DNA of 64,000 bases from Odontocerum albicorne (GCA_949825065.1 OX463847.1:40582831-40646830), one strand, 5' to 3'. Counted from the first letter of the stretch, positions 11,010-22,484 are shown. Notes: generated by a model from the sequence alone, not told the origin. A program made the numbers and translations.

Positions 11010-11260
11010 ACTACAATAAGAAAATTCCTCATCTACATCCATACACCTTCTCACACAACTCTACGAATTTTCAAATGATTTGCATTACCTTTTTTTTAAA
11101 TATCATTCACTTGTTCCAACCATATATCTACCACGCCTTCCACTCCCATTTAGGATCTAAATTTGTTTTATTAGTATAATAAATCTTCACTCATTCATCG
11201 TACATGCCCAAACTTTTTCTCTCTACCTACTCCAAATGAGAAATGACGTGATGGTATTTT
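11010..11260 (-). mobile_element. LINE-H fragment
   Basis: The minus strand contains the segment ending in the recurring LINE-H 3' block: a GTGGAAGGCGTGGTAGATA-type stretch, a GTGTATGGATGTAGATGAGG stretch, then AGAAAAAG and TAGGTAGAGAG. Heavily mutated. Confidence 0.5.
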
Positions 11261-11639
11261 TATATGCTACAATTATTTGGATATGAACGTTTGATTCACT
11301 AGCGGAGAATGAAATAATCTTTTTACAAAGCATTTACACTTCTGAAAAAAAAAATTTCAACGATTCAACTATTGCGCAGCCTGTCTGCCCCTCCCAGTTA
11401 CCCAATAGGTTGAGGGCACGTTTCTCTCCACATGAAAAATAACTGAAAACGCCCCTCGGACCCTCATCTTCTCGATCAAATCCTTTGAACTCAAAGACAG
11501 GTACAATACTTACATTTTTCAATACGTTAAAATAAATATTCCCTCTTTTCAAAAGCCTCGTTTTTCGTTACCTTTTGTTTTATCTTTATTATAAAACAGT
11601 CGTTTTATTTTATCTTCTTTATGTTATTTATTGTATAAT

Positions 11640-11825
11640 TATTTTATTGTATACAATACAATATGATAATCTCTTCTATCCAACTAGAAATATGTTGTAG
11701 AGGCCCGTAGTAAAAACGAGACTAGAACCCCTAATTGAAATAAATTTGATATCCACGGAAATTGAACTCACAATCGCCAGGTCCAAAGATAGACGTCTTA
11801 CCAACTAGGCCACTGAGGTAATCGA
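11640..11825 (-). mobile_element. SINE-1 (tRNA-derived)
   Basis: The minus strand reads CCTCAGTGGCCTAGTTGGTA (A box region), then AGACGTC, then a GCGATTGTGAGTTCAATTTC B-box region, a body, and a shortened tail ending TTCTAGTTGGATAGAAGAGA. The best preserved A box of the SINE-1 copies in the window. Confidence 0.75.
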
Positions 11826-12139
11826 TGTATAAATCTTTTTTACTAAACAAAGTAATACCACTTCTCTGAGGTCTCAAAAATGATCGTCAATGGTAGGGAG
11901 ACCAGGCACGCTAAAGGAAGAAGAAGAATCAAGGTTAATTGTTGCGTTGAATATTTTACTAACTCCATCGTTGGCGTGTTTCAAAAGTGACTAAAAAGCA
12001 TTATATTTTCCTTTAACGACTTGGCGTGTAACCTGCTTACCCCACTATCTTCCCAATATCCTCTTATTTCTCTTACCACCTATTACCATCTTCCCAATAT
12101 CCTCTTCTTTCTCTTAACTGCAGAAGAAGTGCTTATTTT

Positions 12140-12245
12140 GTAATAATAATAATAAAAGGACAGTTTATATAGCACCAGTAAGAGAGTAAACTCTACTCAA
12201 GGATGCTTTAATATAGGATTTGAACCCATCATTATTGACAGATCT
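12140..12245 (+). mobile_element. SINE-3 head
   Basis: AATAATAATAATAAAAGGAC followed by AGTTTATATAGCACCAGTAA and a B-box-like GATTTGAACCCATCATTATT. Together with the array at 12262-12440 and the body at 12480-12670 it makes a complete head-array-body locus. Confidence 0.65.
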
Positions 12246-12261
12246 AAAATAGAATAAAAAA

Positions 12262-12440
12262 ACAATTTGACTTAGTAAAGTAAGAAAAAAAAAACAAGTT
12301 GACTAAGAGTAAAGTAAGAAAAAAAAACAAGTTGACTTAGTAAAGTAGGAGAAAAAAAACAAGTTGACTTAGTAAAGTAAGAAAAAAAGCAAGATGACTT
12401 AAAAAAAACAAGTTGAGAATAAAAAAACAAGGATAAGAAA
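12262..12440. repeat. Tandem array of about 33 bp, 5 copies
   Basis: The unit is GACTTAGTAAAGTAAGAAAA plus an A run and CAAGTT; later copies shorten. It lies between the SINE-3 head and body. The Ser/Phe-rich minus-strand frames are translations of this array. Confidence 0.85.
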
Positions 12441-12479
12441 ATGGTTGTTGCGCTGTTTGATAAGAAACTTTCCCACACG

Positions 12480-12670
12480 TGCTTATGTTTAGAAAAATAT
12501 TTGGTAAGAAAATCGCAGAAAATTTACTAAGAAAGTGTGAACTACAAAGAGACCTTTGTACGAGTACTATATATCTTCCAATAGGAGTATGTGATATCAA
12601 CATGTTCGGCTTAAGATGGAGTGTAGTGTTTGTGTGTTGTGTTCATATGTTATCATAAATTTAAATAAAA
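12480..12670 (+). mobile_element. SINE-3 body
   Basis: GTTTAGAAAAATATTTGG, then GCAGAAAATTTACTAAGAAA, a GACCTTTGTA motif, ATATCTTCC, and the GTTCATATG ... ATCATAAATTT end. It aligns with the bodies at 8825 and 15085. A 10-base extra block, GAGTACTATA, splits the most conserved motif. Confidence 0.7.
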
Positions 12671-13309
12671 CATCCTTAAAAGGATCCACTTTAAGGGCTT
12701 CCTAAAGCTGCACACCACCCATATCTCTTAGATGCAAATAAAGATCGATTCTAATTGAAATTTTACTCGAGAAAACAAACATTTATATTTAAATCGTCTA
12801 ATGATTCATGTCTTTTTTTTATCTAACGATTCTTTCATTTATAATTTAATTTTCTTTGATCAAAGTTCCAATATAAATATTTCACCAAACACTGAAAACT
12901 GAAAACAAAATTGTTAAACAAATTTTTGGTAGATTGAATGAGAATTTCCTTTGCCAAATAACCCACTAAATTGTATATCGTACAATGAAGTGATTTAATA
13001 AATATTTGTAACAAACATGTTTATCATTTTTGCTGGAATATAAATTGCTTGATGACACGTATGCTATAAACTGATCCATATTTAAATATTAGCCAGCAAG
13101 CCGAGAAGTGATATGATGTGATCAAAATGTTAAATTATGGCGTCAATTGCTGCTGACTGACTTGTTAAGCGACCCAAATTCGATATCCGGTAGGTTTCAG
13201 ATTAGTAAATCTTCGATATTTTTTTTTTCTGAAACAAAAATTTAAATATATTTATACTATCACTGCCCAAAATTTTCCGGTCTGAAAACGCTAAAGAATA
13301 TATCATATA
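12671..13309. other. No recognisable feature
   Basis: AT-rich unique-looking DNA with no supported gene or element. Confidence 0.5.
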
Positions 13310-13565
13310 TTAGGTTGTCTGGACGAAAATGTCGTTTTTTTTACTGAAAGACGTAGATTGAAAAAAAATTGTCATTATATGGATACAATATATTCTCCTT
13401 AGGTAGACACAACCTTCTTCATCCACTTAATACATTTTTAATACCGTCAGAATAAAATTTAGTAGATTTGGATGCAAAATATTCCTTTGTGCCTTTTTCC
13501 ACCCCACTTCTATCAAAAAAAGCAATAAAACAATTGTAAATGGAGTCGCACAAATTTGTGAAAAT
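13310..13565 (-). pseudogene. mariner 3' end remnant with transposase C-terminus
   Basis: A TA at 13308-13309 is followed by TTAGGTTGTCTGGACGAAAA, a mariner-type terminal repeat. Reading inward on the minus strand gives the transposase C-terminal pattern EYFASKSTKFYSDGIKNVL, then, after a frameshift, KWMKKVVST-stop-GEYIV. Mariner proteins end with FxxKxxxFYxxGIxxLxxRWxKVVxxxGxYI, so the match is specific. The catalytic domain and the other end were not found. Subfamily uncertain, possibly mellifera-like. Confidence 0.6.
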
Positions 13566-13811
13566 TGCTGAAAATCCTGAAAAATTCATGAAATTTTATC
13601 GCCTTCTACGCATATAAAATTTTTGAATGAATTTGCGCATCGTGCAATAAAGTAACTTTTACTCTCTACATCAAATGCGCCATTGTCGCCGGGGCCTTGA
13701 ATATTCGCATAAAAGCATATTCGGGGATGTGAAGCGTTTAATACTCATTACAATACGTGGTGGTTAAATTGATATGCTGGGGTAGGTCGAGGGTTTTAAA
13801 AAAAAATTAAG
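13566..13811. other. No recognisable feature
   Basis: Possibly more of the decayed mariner, but no motif could be followed. A GC-richer patch, GCCATTGTCGCCGGGGCC, occurs at 13680-13697. Confidence 0.3.
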
Positions 13812-14115
13812 ATTTTTGTATATCTATATACTAATATCAGGTCAATTTAAAGCATTTGATGGTGATCTTGTAAACTCCACTCAGTTATTTTTGTATATCT
13901 ATATACTAATATCAGGTCAATTTAAAGCATTTGATGGTGATCTTGTAAACTCCACTCAGTTATTTTTGTATATCTATATACTAATATCAGGTCAATTTAA
14001 AGCATTTGATGGTGATCTTGTAAACTCCACTCAGTTATTTTTGTATATCTATATACTAATATCAGGTCAATTTAAAGCATTTGATGGTGATCTTGTAAAC
14101 TCCACTCAGTTATTT
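13812..14115 (+). repeat. 75-bp tandem repeat, 4 identical copies
   Basis: Four head-to-tail copies of a 75-bp unit (TTGTATATCTATATACTAAT ... CTCCACTCAGTTATTT) appear identical. Since 75 is a multiple of three and the unit lacks a stop in one frame, the array shows as a 113-codon frame repeating a 25-residue peptide. No start context or homology supports translation. Confidence 0.9.
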
Positions 14116-14824
14116 CTTTTGTCAAAATTAATGCATTTTTTACGATTTAAATTTTAAGGTAGTTTTTTGATTAAAAATGTCCATTTTGTTTTTGCTATAA
14201 ATATTCAACAAAAATTTACTTTTGTAGATTTTATCGAAATCGTTTAAAAATATTTTACAATAAACTTCTTTATTATTCCACTAATTATATTAATCCTCGC
14301 TACAAGTGTCCTTACGTCCTATCCAGGGATCTTTCCACCTGAAGAGTTTCGGGATAGAAGATAGAAACTCGTGTAGCGGAGATATAATAAGTAAAATAAC
14401 AAAGAAATGTATGTTTAAAATTCAAATATGGAGTAAAGAATTAAAGCCAAGACTTGAAAGAATTCGTTTAAGTTTTGGAGATCCAACAACCCTTAACCAG
14501 TCAACAATAATTGTTTAAAGATACTCATGGCGGTGTTTATTCTAAAGACTTGTAACGTGTGTTAGACTATTTTTCTGCAATATACGAGTGTATCCCATGT
14601 ACCTTTAATGATTTTTCGTATTTTATTAGCTTTCATATAAATGGATACAAATTAATACTTTTATAACACCGGTTGGTTTGAAATATTACTACATATAAAT
14701 AAACTTTCCATTTTATCATGTTAAACTATGTATAAAAAGGTATTGATATGTTGAATATATTGTCGGTCTAAAACGGGAAACTCACCCACATTTATTGCCA
14801 AATTAAATATATTACAATATTTTA
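14116..14824. other. No recognisable feature
   Basis: It includes a 70-codon plus-strand frame at 14306-14518, rich in Lys/Ser/Ile, which is not recognised. No splice signals or repeat identity were seen. Confidence 0.45.
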
Positions 14825-15080
14825 ATAATCTGAGTGCAAAGATAGGTCGGCGGTGGGCGCTGCTATAAGATTGGGTACTTCCCCCACATTATCTGAGTGC
14901 AAAGATGGGTCGGCGGTGGGTGCTGCCATCAGATTGGGTACTTTCCCCACATTATCTGAGTGCAAAGATAGGTCGGCGGGGGCCGCTGCCATCAGATTGG
15001 GTACTTCCCCCACATTATCTGAGTGCAAAGATAGGTCGGCGGTGGGCGCTGCTATCAGATTGGGTACTTCCCCCACATTG
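14825..15080. repeat. 63-bp GC-rich tandem repeat, 4 copies
   Basis: The unit is CTGAGTGCAAAGATAGGTCG, then GCGGTGGGCGCTGC, then ATCAGATTGGGTACTTCCCC and CACATTAT. It is much richer in GC than its flanks. The 63-bp period keeps frames open on both strands, which explains the opposed 79- and 84-codon frames. Copies differ by a few substitutions. Confidence 0.9.
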
Positions 15081-15082
15081 TC

Positions 15083-15275
15083 ATATGTTTAGAAAAACAT
15101 ATTTTTGACGTACTATTTTAGAAGACGAACTACAATGAAACCTTGTAAATCTTCCGATATGTGATAGTAACACTTAAGTTAGGCTTAAGTGGAGTGAAAT
15201 GTATGTGTCAAGTGTTCATACATAATCATATTTTTTAATAAGTCCTCCCAATATGGGTTGTCTTCAACCGCATGA
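15083..15275 (+). mobile_element. SINE-3 body
   Basis: It starts with a small palindrome ATATGTTTAGAAAAACATAT, then GAACTACAATGAAACCTTGT, AATCTTCCGATATGTGATAG, and the terminal CCTCCCAATATGGGTTGTCT. It directly follows the 63-bp array, as at 8.7 and 12.4 kb. Confidence 0.7.
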
Positions 15276-15339
15276 TAACCGTTCTTATTTATTCTAATAA
15301 CCTTATTTCATTGGTCCTAAGCATCTGAGATATTCATCA

Positions 15340-15435
15340 TCCACGCTGTTCTTTTATACATCTTTATCAAAGTTTACAATTGTTTATGAACACATCATAC
15401 ATTCACATATACTATACTACACCTAAAGATAGCAC
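15340..15435 (-). mobile_element. SINE-3 body fragment
   Basis: The minus strand contains GTGCTATCTTTAGGTGTAGT, then a GTGTTCATAAACAATTGTAA end, continuing to AGAACAGCG as in the copy at 1128-1330. Only the 3' part of the body remains. Confidence 0.5.
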
Positions 15436-15469
15436 TGCATAATTTTTGTGAGATGGTATCACCCAGGCG

Positions 15470-16300
15470 GACTCCCTTACTTCTTCTTCTCAGTGTCATG
15501 TAAGGTCCCCCCAACGTTGAATATCACTTGACAGTAGATATATTTGTCCCTGGCAGCCCGAAAAAGATCTCCAATGCCCCTTATGCCAGTCCAATCACGT
15601 ATATTGCGGAGCCAGGAGATTTGCCTCCTGCCAACACCTCTTCGGCCTTCTATTTTGCCTTGGACTAACTGGAAATTTGTCGGAACTTGGATGAAGGTTA
15701 ACTGTTGCTGTCGTATTATTGTATATATTGCTGAAGATTTTAATATGTCGTTTTCGTATTCCTTGGTTACATGGATAAGCCTTACAATATAATACATTAT
15801 ATTGTAAGGCTTTGATAATAGCGGATCTCTAAACTGAATCAAAAGCCCTTTTATTGATCTATACAGTGAAAATAGGTATTCATAACAACGTTATACAATT
15901 TCCCTAACTGCCTGAATGTGGTCCGTTGTGTTGTTACCTACTCTAAATCCTGCTTGTTCTCCCGATAGATTTTCATCAAAAACTTTTTTATGACTGTTGG
16001 AAAAAATCTTAGGGAAAACTTTATATACAGTATAATTTTTTTTATATACAGTATAGTTTGTATAGAGTTGAAAGTAAGCTAATCGGTTGACAATTCTTAA
16101 GATCTTCGTTATCTCCCTTTTATTAGAGTACGGTGATGGTGGTATTCTCACAATGTTTGGGAGTATCTTAATCTTGTAGACATGATAAAAATATTTTCGA
16201 TAGCATTTTACCTTGCTTCTTTTCTACCAGTTTTTGTAAGGGTGTGAATGGAAAACCCATCACAACCTGATATTTTTCCTGATTTCATACCACTTATAGC
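15470..16300 (-). pseudogene. LINE-G reverse transcriptase remnant
   Basis: Reading the minus strand from 16300 gives RT domain pieces in the expected order but in shifting frames: ISGMKSGKISGCDGFSI, TPKHCENTTITV, KGDNEDLKNCQPISLLSTLY, then EQAGFRVGNNTTDHI. These match the RT start of RTE/CR1 LINEs (KAPGxDG, KKGDxxDxxNYRPISLLS, EQAGFRxGxST.DH). After an internal deletion the 3' end follows at 15700-15477: KIEGRRGVGRRQISWLRNIR, then DWTGIRG and LFRAARDK. The catalytic FADD block is missing. A second copy of the 3' part is at 43620-43910. Confidence 0.75.
15777..15812. repeat. 17-bp perfect palindrome within LINE-G
   Basis: AAGCCTTACAATATAAT (15777-15793) and its exact reverse complement (15796-15812) are separated by two bases. 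It sits where the LINE-G 3' ORF match ends and the upstream RT match begins, at the internal deletion. Confidence 0.85.
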
Positions 16301-16809
16301 ATATCGTACCATTAAAAATCAAGATTATCAAATTGAGCTCAATAACAGATTCTCTTCCCTTGATGACCCCAACAGCACTAATATAATTGCACGGGTAATC
16401 GAAGATATATTTAATTCGGCAAAAAAGATTGAAGGCTCTCAAGGACTCCAAGAGTGTTTCCAAAAGTTAAAAAAAAACCAATGGCCATAGCACTCCTCAA
16501 ACATTTCTCGCTCCTGCTCCTGTGAGCATTGTAAATTTCCCTTAAAATATGTAACGTCTTTACAGTTTCCCCTGACGAAATAGAATTTCCCTCTGGCGGT
16601 GCGTGGTTTTTATCAGACCATGGCACTACAGTGAAGAATATTGAGGAAACACAGCAACGTTTAGTCTAAAACTATTCCATGCTAAAAGCTTGAAGACTGA
16701 TTTTTGAACGGTAACCAAATTACGAAAAATATGCTTTGTATATGATATAATCATTTTTTAGGCTCACTCTCTCAAATAGATTTAATCAAGTTGAATTAGT
16801 TTTTTTATA
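16301..16809. other. Unassigned frames next to LINE-G
   Basis: The 80-codon plus-strand frame at 16248-16490 contains YQIELNNRFSSLDD, which vaguely recalls the linker before RT in RTE elements. It overlaps the minus-strand RT evidence by about 50 bp. It could be the edge of a second, oppositely oriented LINE or a chance frame. Confidence 0.3.
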
Positions 16810-17180
16810 CCACACATACAATTATGCTATCTCCCTATTGGGAAGGCAGAGAGGACAGAGTGCATTTTTTTTCTTTCACGACATACATCTTTCACCTCTG
16901 CCATATTCAAACATCTTTATCATACTTTTTAAATTTTCTACTTTCAGAATATCATTAACTACATCAAATCATACATTCTCTCTCACTCACATTTGCGTTG
17001 TAAACAATTTGTTTTGTTAGTTTTTCTTCATTAATTCTATCTTTATTAATTCTATCTTCATTAAAGTATCTCTTAAATGCTCTTTTTTATCTTACTTATC
17101 ATCCTGAAGTTTGCATGCATCTCTAATCATTTTTCTGTACTCTATTATATATTTTCGTTCAATTTTCTCTTCCCGGTGTT
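16810..17180 (-). mobile_element. LINE-H fragment
   Basis: The plus strand begins with the reversed LINE-H 3' block (CTCCCTATTGGGAAGGCAGA, then GAGGACAGAGTGCA), followed by CTTTCACGACATACATCTTT. This is the order seen in minus-oriented copies at 44.0 and 56.5 kb. Frames are broken. Confidence 0.55.
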
Positions 17181-17549
17181 CATATTTCTTTCCAGTGCGG
17201 ACGTTTTATTTATTTTCATAAAGTTTATGCATACAAGTTAAACCCAATTATATGCAAAACTCAATATGAGGACCAAATGAGAGCCTATTGTTAAAATCAA
17301 TACCCAAATCTTTAATGCGTTCTACTCTTTGAGTCATAGACCGTCCAGAGTGTATCTATGATATTTGAAAGTCATAGTTTTGGAAAAAGACAAGAGTTTG
17401 CGTTTTAAAATTCTAAAATGATGTGATTGTCACGTGGTAATAAGCAGGTTGTGACAGTAACAACAGGACCTAGACTCCCTAGTTTCCTAGAGTGAGCAAA
17501 ATCATCTTCTGTTCAACATTAATAAATGTGTCTGTGTATCTTATAGCCG

Positions 17550-18400
17550 ATCGTTCTCACCAATCTACCATCAGTATACTATACAAAGAGTGGCATTAAA
17601 CAGAGTTTCTAAATTCAAAGATTTGGGCGTAACCTTTGATGTCGGACTCACGTTCGTTAACCATGAATCACGTTTGATATCGGACTGTTACGCGTACAAA
17701 CCAATCAATTTCATCATGAGAATATCAAGAGAATTTAACAGCACCGATATTTTCCGAAACTTATATAATTATCTAATTAGAACCAAATTAGAATATGCAT
17801 CTACGGTTTGGGCTCCTCATCAGCTCAAATATAAAAACAATATAGAACAAATACAAAAAAAATCTTCAGATATCTATGGTACAGAACAAAAAACGATTAC
17901 CCAAAATGTGCTTACCATGTCGAACTTCTCACGGTGTGTAACTATAGAAGCCTCGAAACAAGAAGGCAAGAATCCATTGCGATATTCCTACTTAAGGTTT
18001 TCCAAGGTTGCTTTTACTGTCCTGCAATTCTAGAAGCACTAAGTTTATATGTACCTAATAAATATAGCCGTGCAAGGAATCACCCTCTGTTCTACATACC
18101 AACTAACAGGACGAATATCATGGCTAAACACTCAGTCACGCGTGGTATAGAGATATTGAACCAACTGAATGACACTGTTGATATATTCTCGGTACCCCCT
18201 AGCAGTATGAGAAGAATCCTGGCTGATATTATTCCTAACGAATAAGCTAACGCTAGAAGCAGATCCTATTTGTGTAACAAGAGAAATCCGTGCAAAGTGG
18301 ATAAAAAAAGGCCTTGTTGTACTACAAACAATGAGAGAACACAATTCCACAAGATATGATTTAAATTCTATGTTTCAGGACTTTTTCAGTACTACCAGAA
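17550..18400 (+). pseudogene. LINE-S reverse transcriptase C-terminal remnant
   Basis: The frame at 17590-18033 starts VSKFKDLGVTFDVGLTF, the conserved segment after the RT active site in jockey/CR1-like LINEs. It continues with RISREFNSTDIFRNLY, RTKLEYASTVWAP and IEQIQKKS. After a frameshift it ends with RARNHPLFYIPTNRTNIMAK and ILNQLNDTVDIFSVPPSS at 18060-18240. The catalytic core is absent (5' truncation). The best preserved of three LINE-S copies. Confidence 0.85.
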
Positions 18401-19670
18401 TAAAATTGAAGCACATCAGAATCACTGGCTTTGACAATTTCAATTTATTTTTTTACTTTAAAATTGAATAGTCCAATAATTCACAAGATTATCCTCAAAA
18501 TCGAACTATAAATATATATCAATTGGGTTACATAACAAATAAACATCACACACCCCACTTTGGTAGTCGCGTGGTAATGAAGCCGCCCCACGTGCTATGG
18601 TCCATGGCCATGAGATTCACAACGTGACTCAGCCCGCAATTCAGGGGTTGTCAATCTTTATTACGTGTCCACCCTACAGTGCCCAGAGACGTATGAGCGT
18701 GGCCTACGTGACTAAAATGGAAACAGTTATTTTGTATTTACGTTTCATTTGTATCGTGTGGTTTGCAAATAATATTTCATTTTTTAAATTAACATTTCTT
18801 ATAAGGAAATAATTTTTTTTTTATTAAAAAAACCTTGATTTTCAAAAAACAATGTAACCAATTTTTATAATTATTATTTCAATTATTTTTATATTATATA
18901 ATACTAATATACTCTTCTGAAATTTTGTTAACACATATATTTTGGTTATTAAATTTTCTAAACCTTTAGATTTCTGATCTTCGAGGTTAATTTAATAGCA
19001 ATTTTAAAACCGCTCTTAGAGTGTAACTTTAACTTGATAATAAAAAAGCTAAAACATATATAGACAGTAACCACTTGCAATGTGCTACAAAAAAAAATTC
19101 TACGAAAAAAATGGTTTATGCAGATCTCATTTTAAAGTACACAAATCGGATTTTTTTTAACGGCATGTCTTCCAATTAAACAGATAAGATTTGATTTTAT
19201 TGTATGCTGATAACTGGTTTAAATGTTAGAAAAGTATTTTCAAAGGTTTTAAACAGATAAAAAAAGCTAAAAACAAAATGTCAATAAATATCAAGAAAGG
19301 TGGGAAAGAACAAGACAATTTCATTTATGGAAAAGCACATTTCCTCCCTAAAGAGACATTTAAAATTTAAGTCGCTGTTTGAAGCAAGCCAGTGAGATTG
19401 GGAATCTGAATTAAATATTAAGATTATTAAAAATAGAAATACATTTAGGTCATTTAAATTTAGTTAGTTCATATTTATAATTAATAAATAAGTTCTTAAG
19501 ATATAAATTTGTATATAGATAAAGCCTCCATCAAATATTTGTTTTTTTTTTTTTATTAAACAAGTAAATTACTATACAAACATTTGTCAAGGCTATACCT
19601 ATATACAAATTTATTACTTAACTAATCTTAATTATATGTTATAATTTATGAACTTACTTAAACTTATTTT
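18401..19670. other. No recognisable feature
   Basis: Strongly AT-rich DNA. A GC-richer patch at 18580-18720 (CAGGGGTTGTCAATCTTTAT) recalls the tip of a hAT element, but no partner end was found. Confidence 0.45.
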
Positions 19671-19674
19671 CCTA

Positions 19675-19985
19675 CATATCATTTTATTTTATTTATTCTG
19701 ATACTGATAGCCCCTATGCCCTTGTGACCCTTCTGTCTGATGGTATTCAAATGGGTTTTCCACGTCAGTCGCCGGTCAAAGTGCAGGCCGAGGTATTTAA
19801 CCACGTCCTGCCACTCAACCAGGCAACCACCGATGAATAAGGGCATCGACGGCACTCTTTCCTTGATTTTTCGGGAGAACATGATGGCCTCAGTTTTGGC
19901 GTCATTGATTTTGAGCCTCCAGTCCTGGTAGTATTTCTCAAGGATCTCAAGAGCAATCTGAAGACGGCGACCAGCTCGCCCAAAT
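19675..19985 (-). pseudogene. jockey-type LINE reverse transcriptase fragment
   Basis: The minus-strand frame 19882-19679 reads MFSRKIKERVPSMP, then VEWQDVVKYLGLHFDRRLTW and KTHL. KYLGxxFDRRLTWKxH is the signature just after the catalytic core in jockey elements. The upstream frame (19983-19880) supplies a KTEAIMFSRK-type join after a shift. It is cut at both ends, leaving about 100 residues, and is unlike the other LINE families here. Confidence 0.8.
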
Positions 19986-19989
19986 ATTT

Positions 19990-20215
19990 GTATTATAGAT
20001 TACTTTATTAAATAATAAAAATAAAATTTATATCTGGTATACATAATTTAAAAAAAACAACAGATAGTTTACAGTGGAAACACAACTTATATGAATCTGG
20101 GTTTGTTGCCTTCCATTTGTCGTGTCCCCAGAAAACTAGGGTTATGCCTGTATCTTACTGAGGACATAAAACATGGAAAAATAAGTTGATGTTGTTTTCC
20201 TATTGCTAATTATAC
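19990..20215 (-). mobile_element. LINE-T 3' untranslated end
   Basis: The minus strand carries CCTCAGTAAGATACAGGCAT, CCTAGTTTTCTGGGGACACG and ACAAATGGAAGGCAACAAAC, matching the LINE-T 3' ends at 9.0 and 61.5 kb. The tail side (19990-20040) is A/T-rich. It abuts the jockey fragment. Confidence 0.65.
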
Positions 20216-20985
20216 TATGCTCCGTTACAAACTCTTATCTACTTTAAGAACAATGAGACTTAATTACATATATGTATCACGCGAGTCAAACCTCACATAC
20301 TTCATCATTTAAAAGTCCATCTCACAATGTTCCGCCATAATCACTGAAAACACACCACACTCAAGAGTTCACATAAACCTTTGCTACAAGTCATCCCTTC
20401 TAGAAGTCCAAGCACTCAAACTCCTGTCGTAGTTGTAACCACGCCACGATCCACTGTCTGAAGTTTTTGGCATGTTCATGTATTTCTTGAATTCGGTACC
20501 CCATTGTACGTATGGGAGCCAAATAGGCACATTGTCTTTTGATAAAAGATGTTCTTACTCTAGGGATGGTCAAATGTTGCCAATCATGTCATGTGTCTGT
20601 ATTGAGTTTGCATTTTCTTGTTTTCTTGATGATAGTGCCGCCAGATAATGGAATTGAAATGTAAGTTCACTACCTTAAGGACCCAATACTCCTTGAAAAG
20701 TTCCACTATGGGATATCGGGCAGGAAGTGAATTATTTTTATGATTGATTTTTTAAAAATCTGCAGTATGTGCTTCTGTGTTATGTTAAGATGCTGTCAAC
20801 TTTTACACCTCATAATTAAAGGAAGATTTATAATATTGAGATCGTGGAACGAGGAGAATTATGACAATGGTTCGGACAAACATCTGTAGAGCTCTTACAG
20901 TAGTCATAAATACAATCCTGACAGCTAACGTTCGATAGTCTGATAAGGTGCTTCAAGAATAAGAAAATATGATTCCTTTGAACAA
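20216..20985. other. No recognisable feature
   Basis: Unique-looking DNA of slightly higher complexity. No exon-like or element-like structure was seen. Confidence 0.45.
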
Positions 20986-20989
20986 ATCG

Positions 20990-21155
20990 TCTTGTGTTTT
21001 CTCTTCCAACAACCAAAAAATTAAAGAGGCCCTCAGAGAAAGCCATATTAAAATATTTAAAAAAAATCTGGATTCCAACAAAAATTGAACCCGCAACCCT
21101 CAGGCTGGAAGACATGCGTCTTTCTTACTAGGCTACGGAAGTCGTCATCAAAGTT
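20990..21155 (-). mobile_element. SINE-1 (tRNA-derived)
   Basis: The minus strand reads CTTCCGTAGCCTAGTAAGAA (A box), then GAGGGTTGCGGGTTCAATTT (B box), then a body ending in TTTTTGGTTGTTGGAAGAG. The tail is truncated. Confidence 0.7.
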
Positions 21156-21194
21156 GGATGAGGTTGTAATTAAAATATTTATCAACGCTTTACA

Positions 21195-21480
21195 CATATG
21201 TTACTCCCAGCACTTGAAACATTGCAACATAAGCTTTACACATACTCTCAACACTTGAAACGTTTCAACATAAGCTTTACACATACTCTTAACACTTGAA
21301 ACGTTGCAACATAAGCTTTACACATACTCTCAACACTTGAAACGTTGCAACATAAGCTTTACACATACTCTTAACACTTGAAACGTTGCAACGTAAGCTT
21401 TACACATACTCTCAACACTTGAAACGTTGCAACATAAGCTTTACACATACTCTCAACATTTGAAATGTTGCAACATAAGT
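21195..21480. repeat. 41-bp tandem repeat, about 7 copies
   Basis: The unit is CACATACTCTCAACACTTGA followed by AACGTTGCAACATAAGCTTT and A. The outer copies carry most of the differences. Confidence 0.9.
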
Positions 21481-22482
21481 TTTTTAGATATACCATATTC
21501 ATTTTAAATTGGGCGTCCTTATAATAAACATTAACTATCTCAAACTACGATTGAATTTATTACCTCTGACTAAAGAGGATAATGAAATGATTTACTTGTT
21601 TTGCATAAAATTTTCAATTCTCAATTGAATTGCCTTAAATTGCTTGCCTTTTTCAATATTACATTTTCTTCAGTACGTACTCACATATTGTAAACAAATT
21701 ACTTATAATTACTAACTATATTCTTCTAAATATTATATATAATGTGAATCATCTTTTGGGAAATATATTGTATTTCCTGAAATCCCTGATATATTTTTCC
21801 ACAGTATGTCGAGCTATAAAAGTAGGCTGATCGCAGATTTGATGAAGTATTTATTTTTGTACAGTGCTGTCAAATTGCTACGGTGAGGAATGGGTAGCTA
21901 ATAAGAGACGATCCAGTGTCGTGTGATCGATTTTTATATTATCGTAATAACTTGAATCATTGTACTTCATTTTCTTATGTATTGTTCTTAATGTTTTATT
22001 GATGGGTTTTTTTTATTTCGTTTTACTGAATTGATATAAATTGTTTTTTAATTGTTAGATTACATATTTTATAATTTTGTTAAGAAATCACTAACTACTT
22101 TTTTTTAAATAATTTTGCAAGGTGCATACATTGTGCCATCGATAAAAAACATATAATCAAACCGTTTAAACAACGAATTGAATAATTGCATGTAGGAATT
22201 TCATTTCAACCACACAAAACCCCATTCTGATGCAGAATATGTGCCAAACCACATGAACATTATTTCGAGTGCAATGCTGATATTATGATATGAATTACAC
22301 TGAATGAAATAATATGAAAAATACATTTTGAAAAAACACATTGCTTTAATTTATTTGTTAATTAAGAAATTTAAAAAAATTATAGCCCAATTAATGCCTT
22401 ATATATTTATAACATACCTTCAAGTTTTTTCCTTGTGAGAGTAGGAAAAGAGAACAGAGCACCAAATCTTCCCTTTCATAAT
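21481..22482. other. No recognisable feature
   Basis: AT-rich DNA without frames, repeats or element ends that could be recognised. Confidence 0.5.
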
Positions 22483-22484
22483 AT

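Noticed and set aside
16248..16490. 80-codon plus-strand frame as a gene
   Set aside because: It overlaps clear minus-strand reverse transcriptase segments. A resemblance to an RTE linker region is too weak to call.
18640..18740. hAT transposon tip (CAGGGGTTGTCAATC)
   Set aside because: No matching opposite end and no 8-bp duplication could be found.
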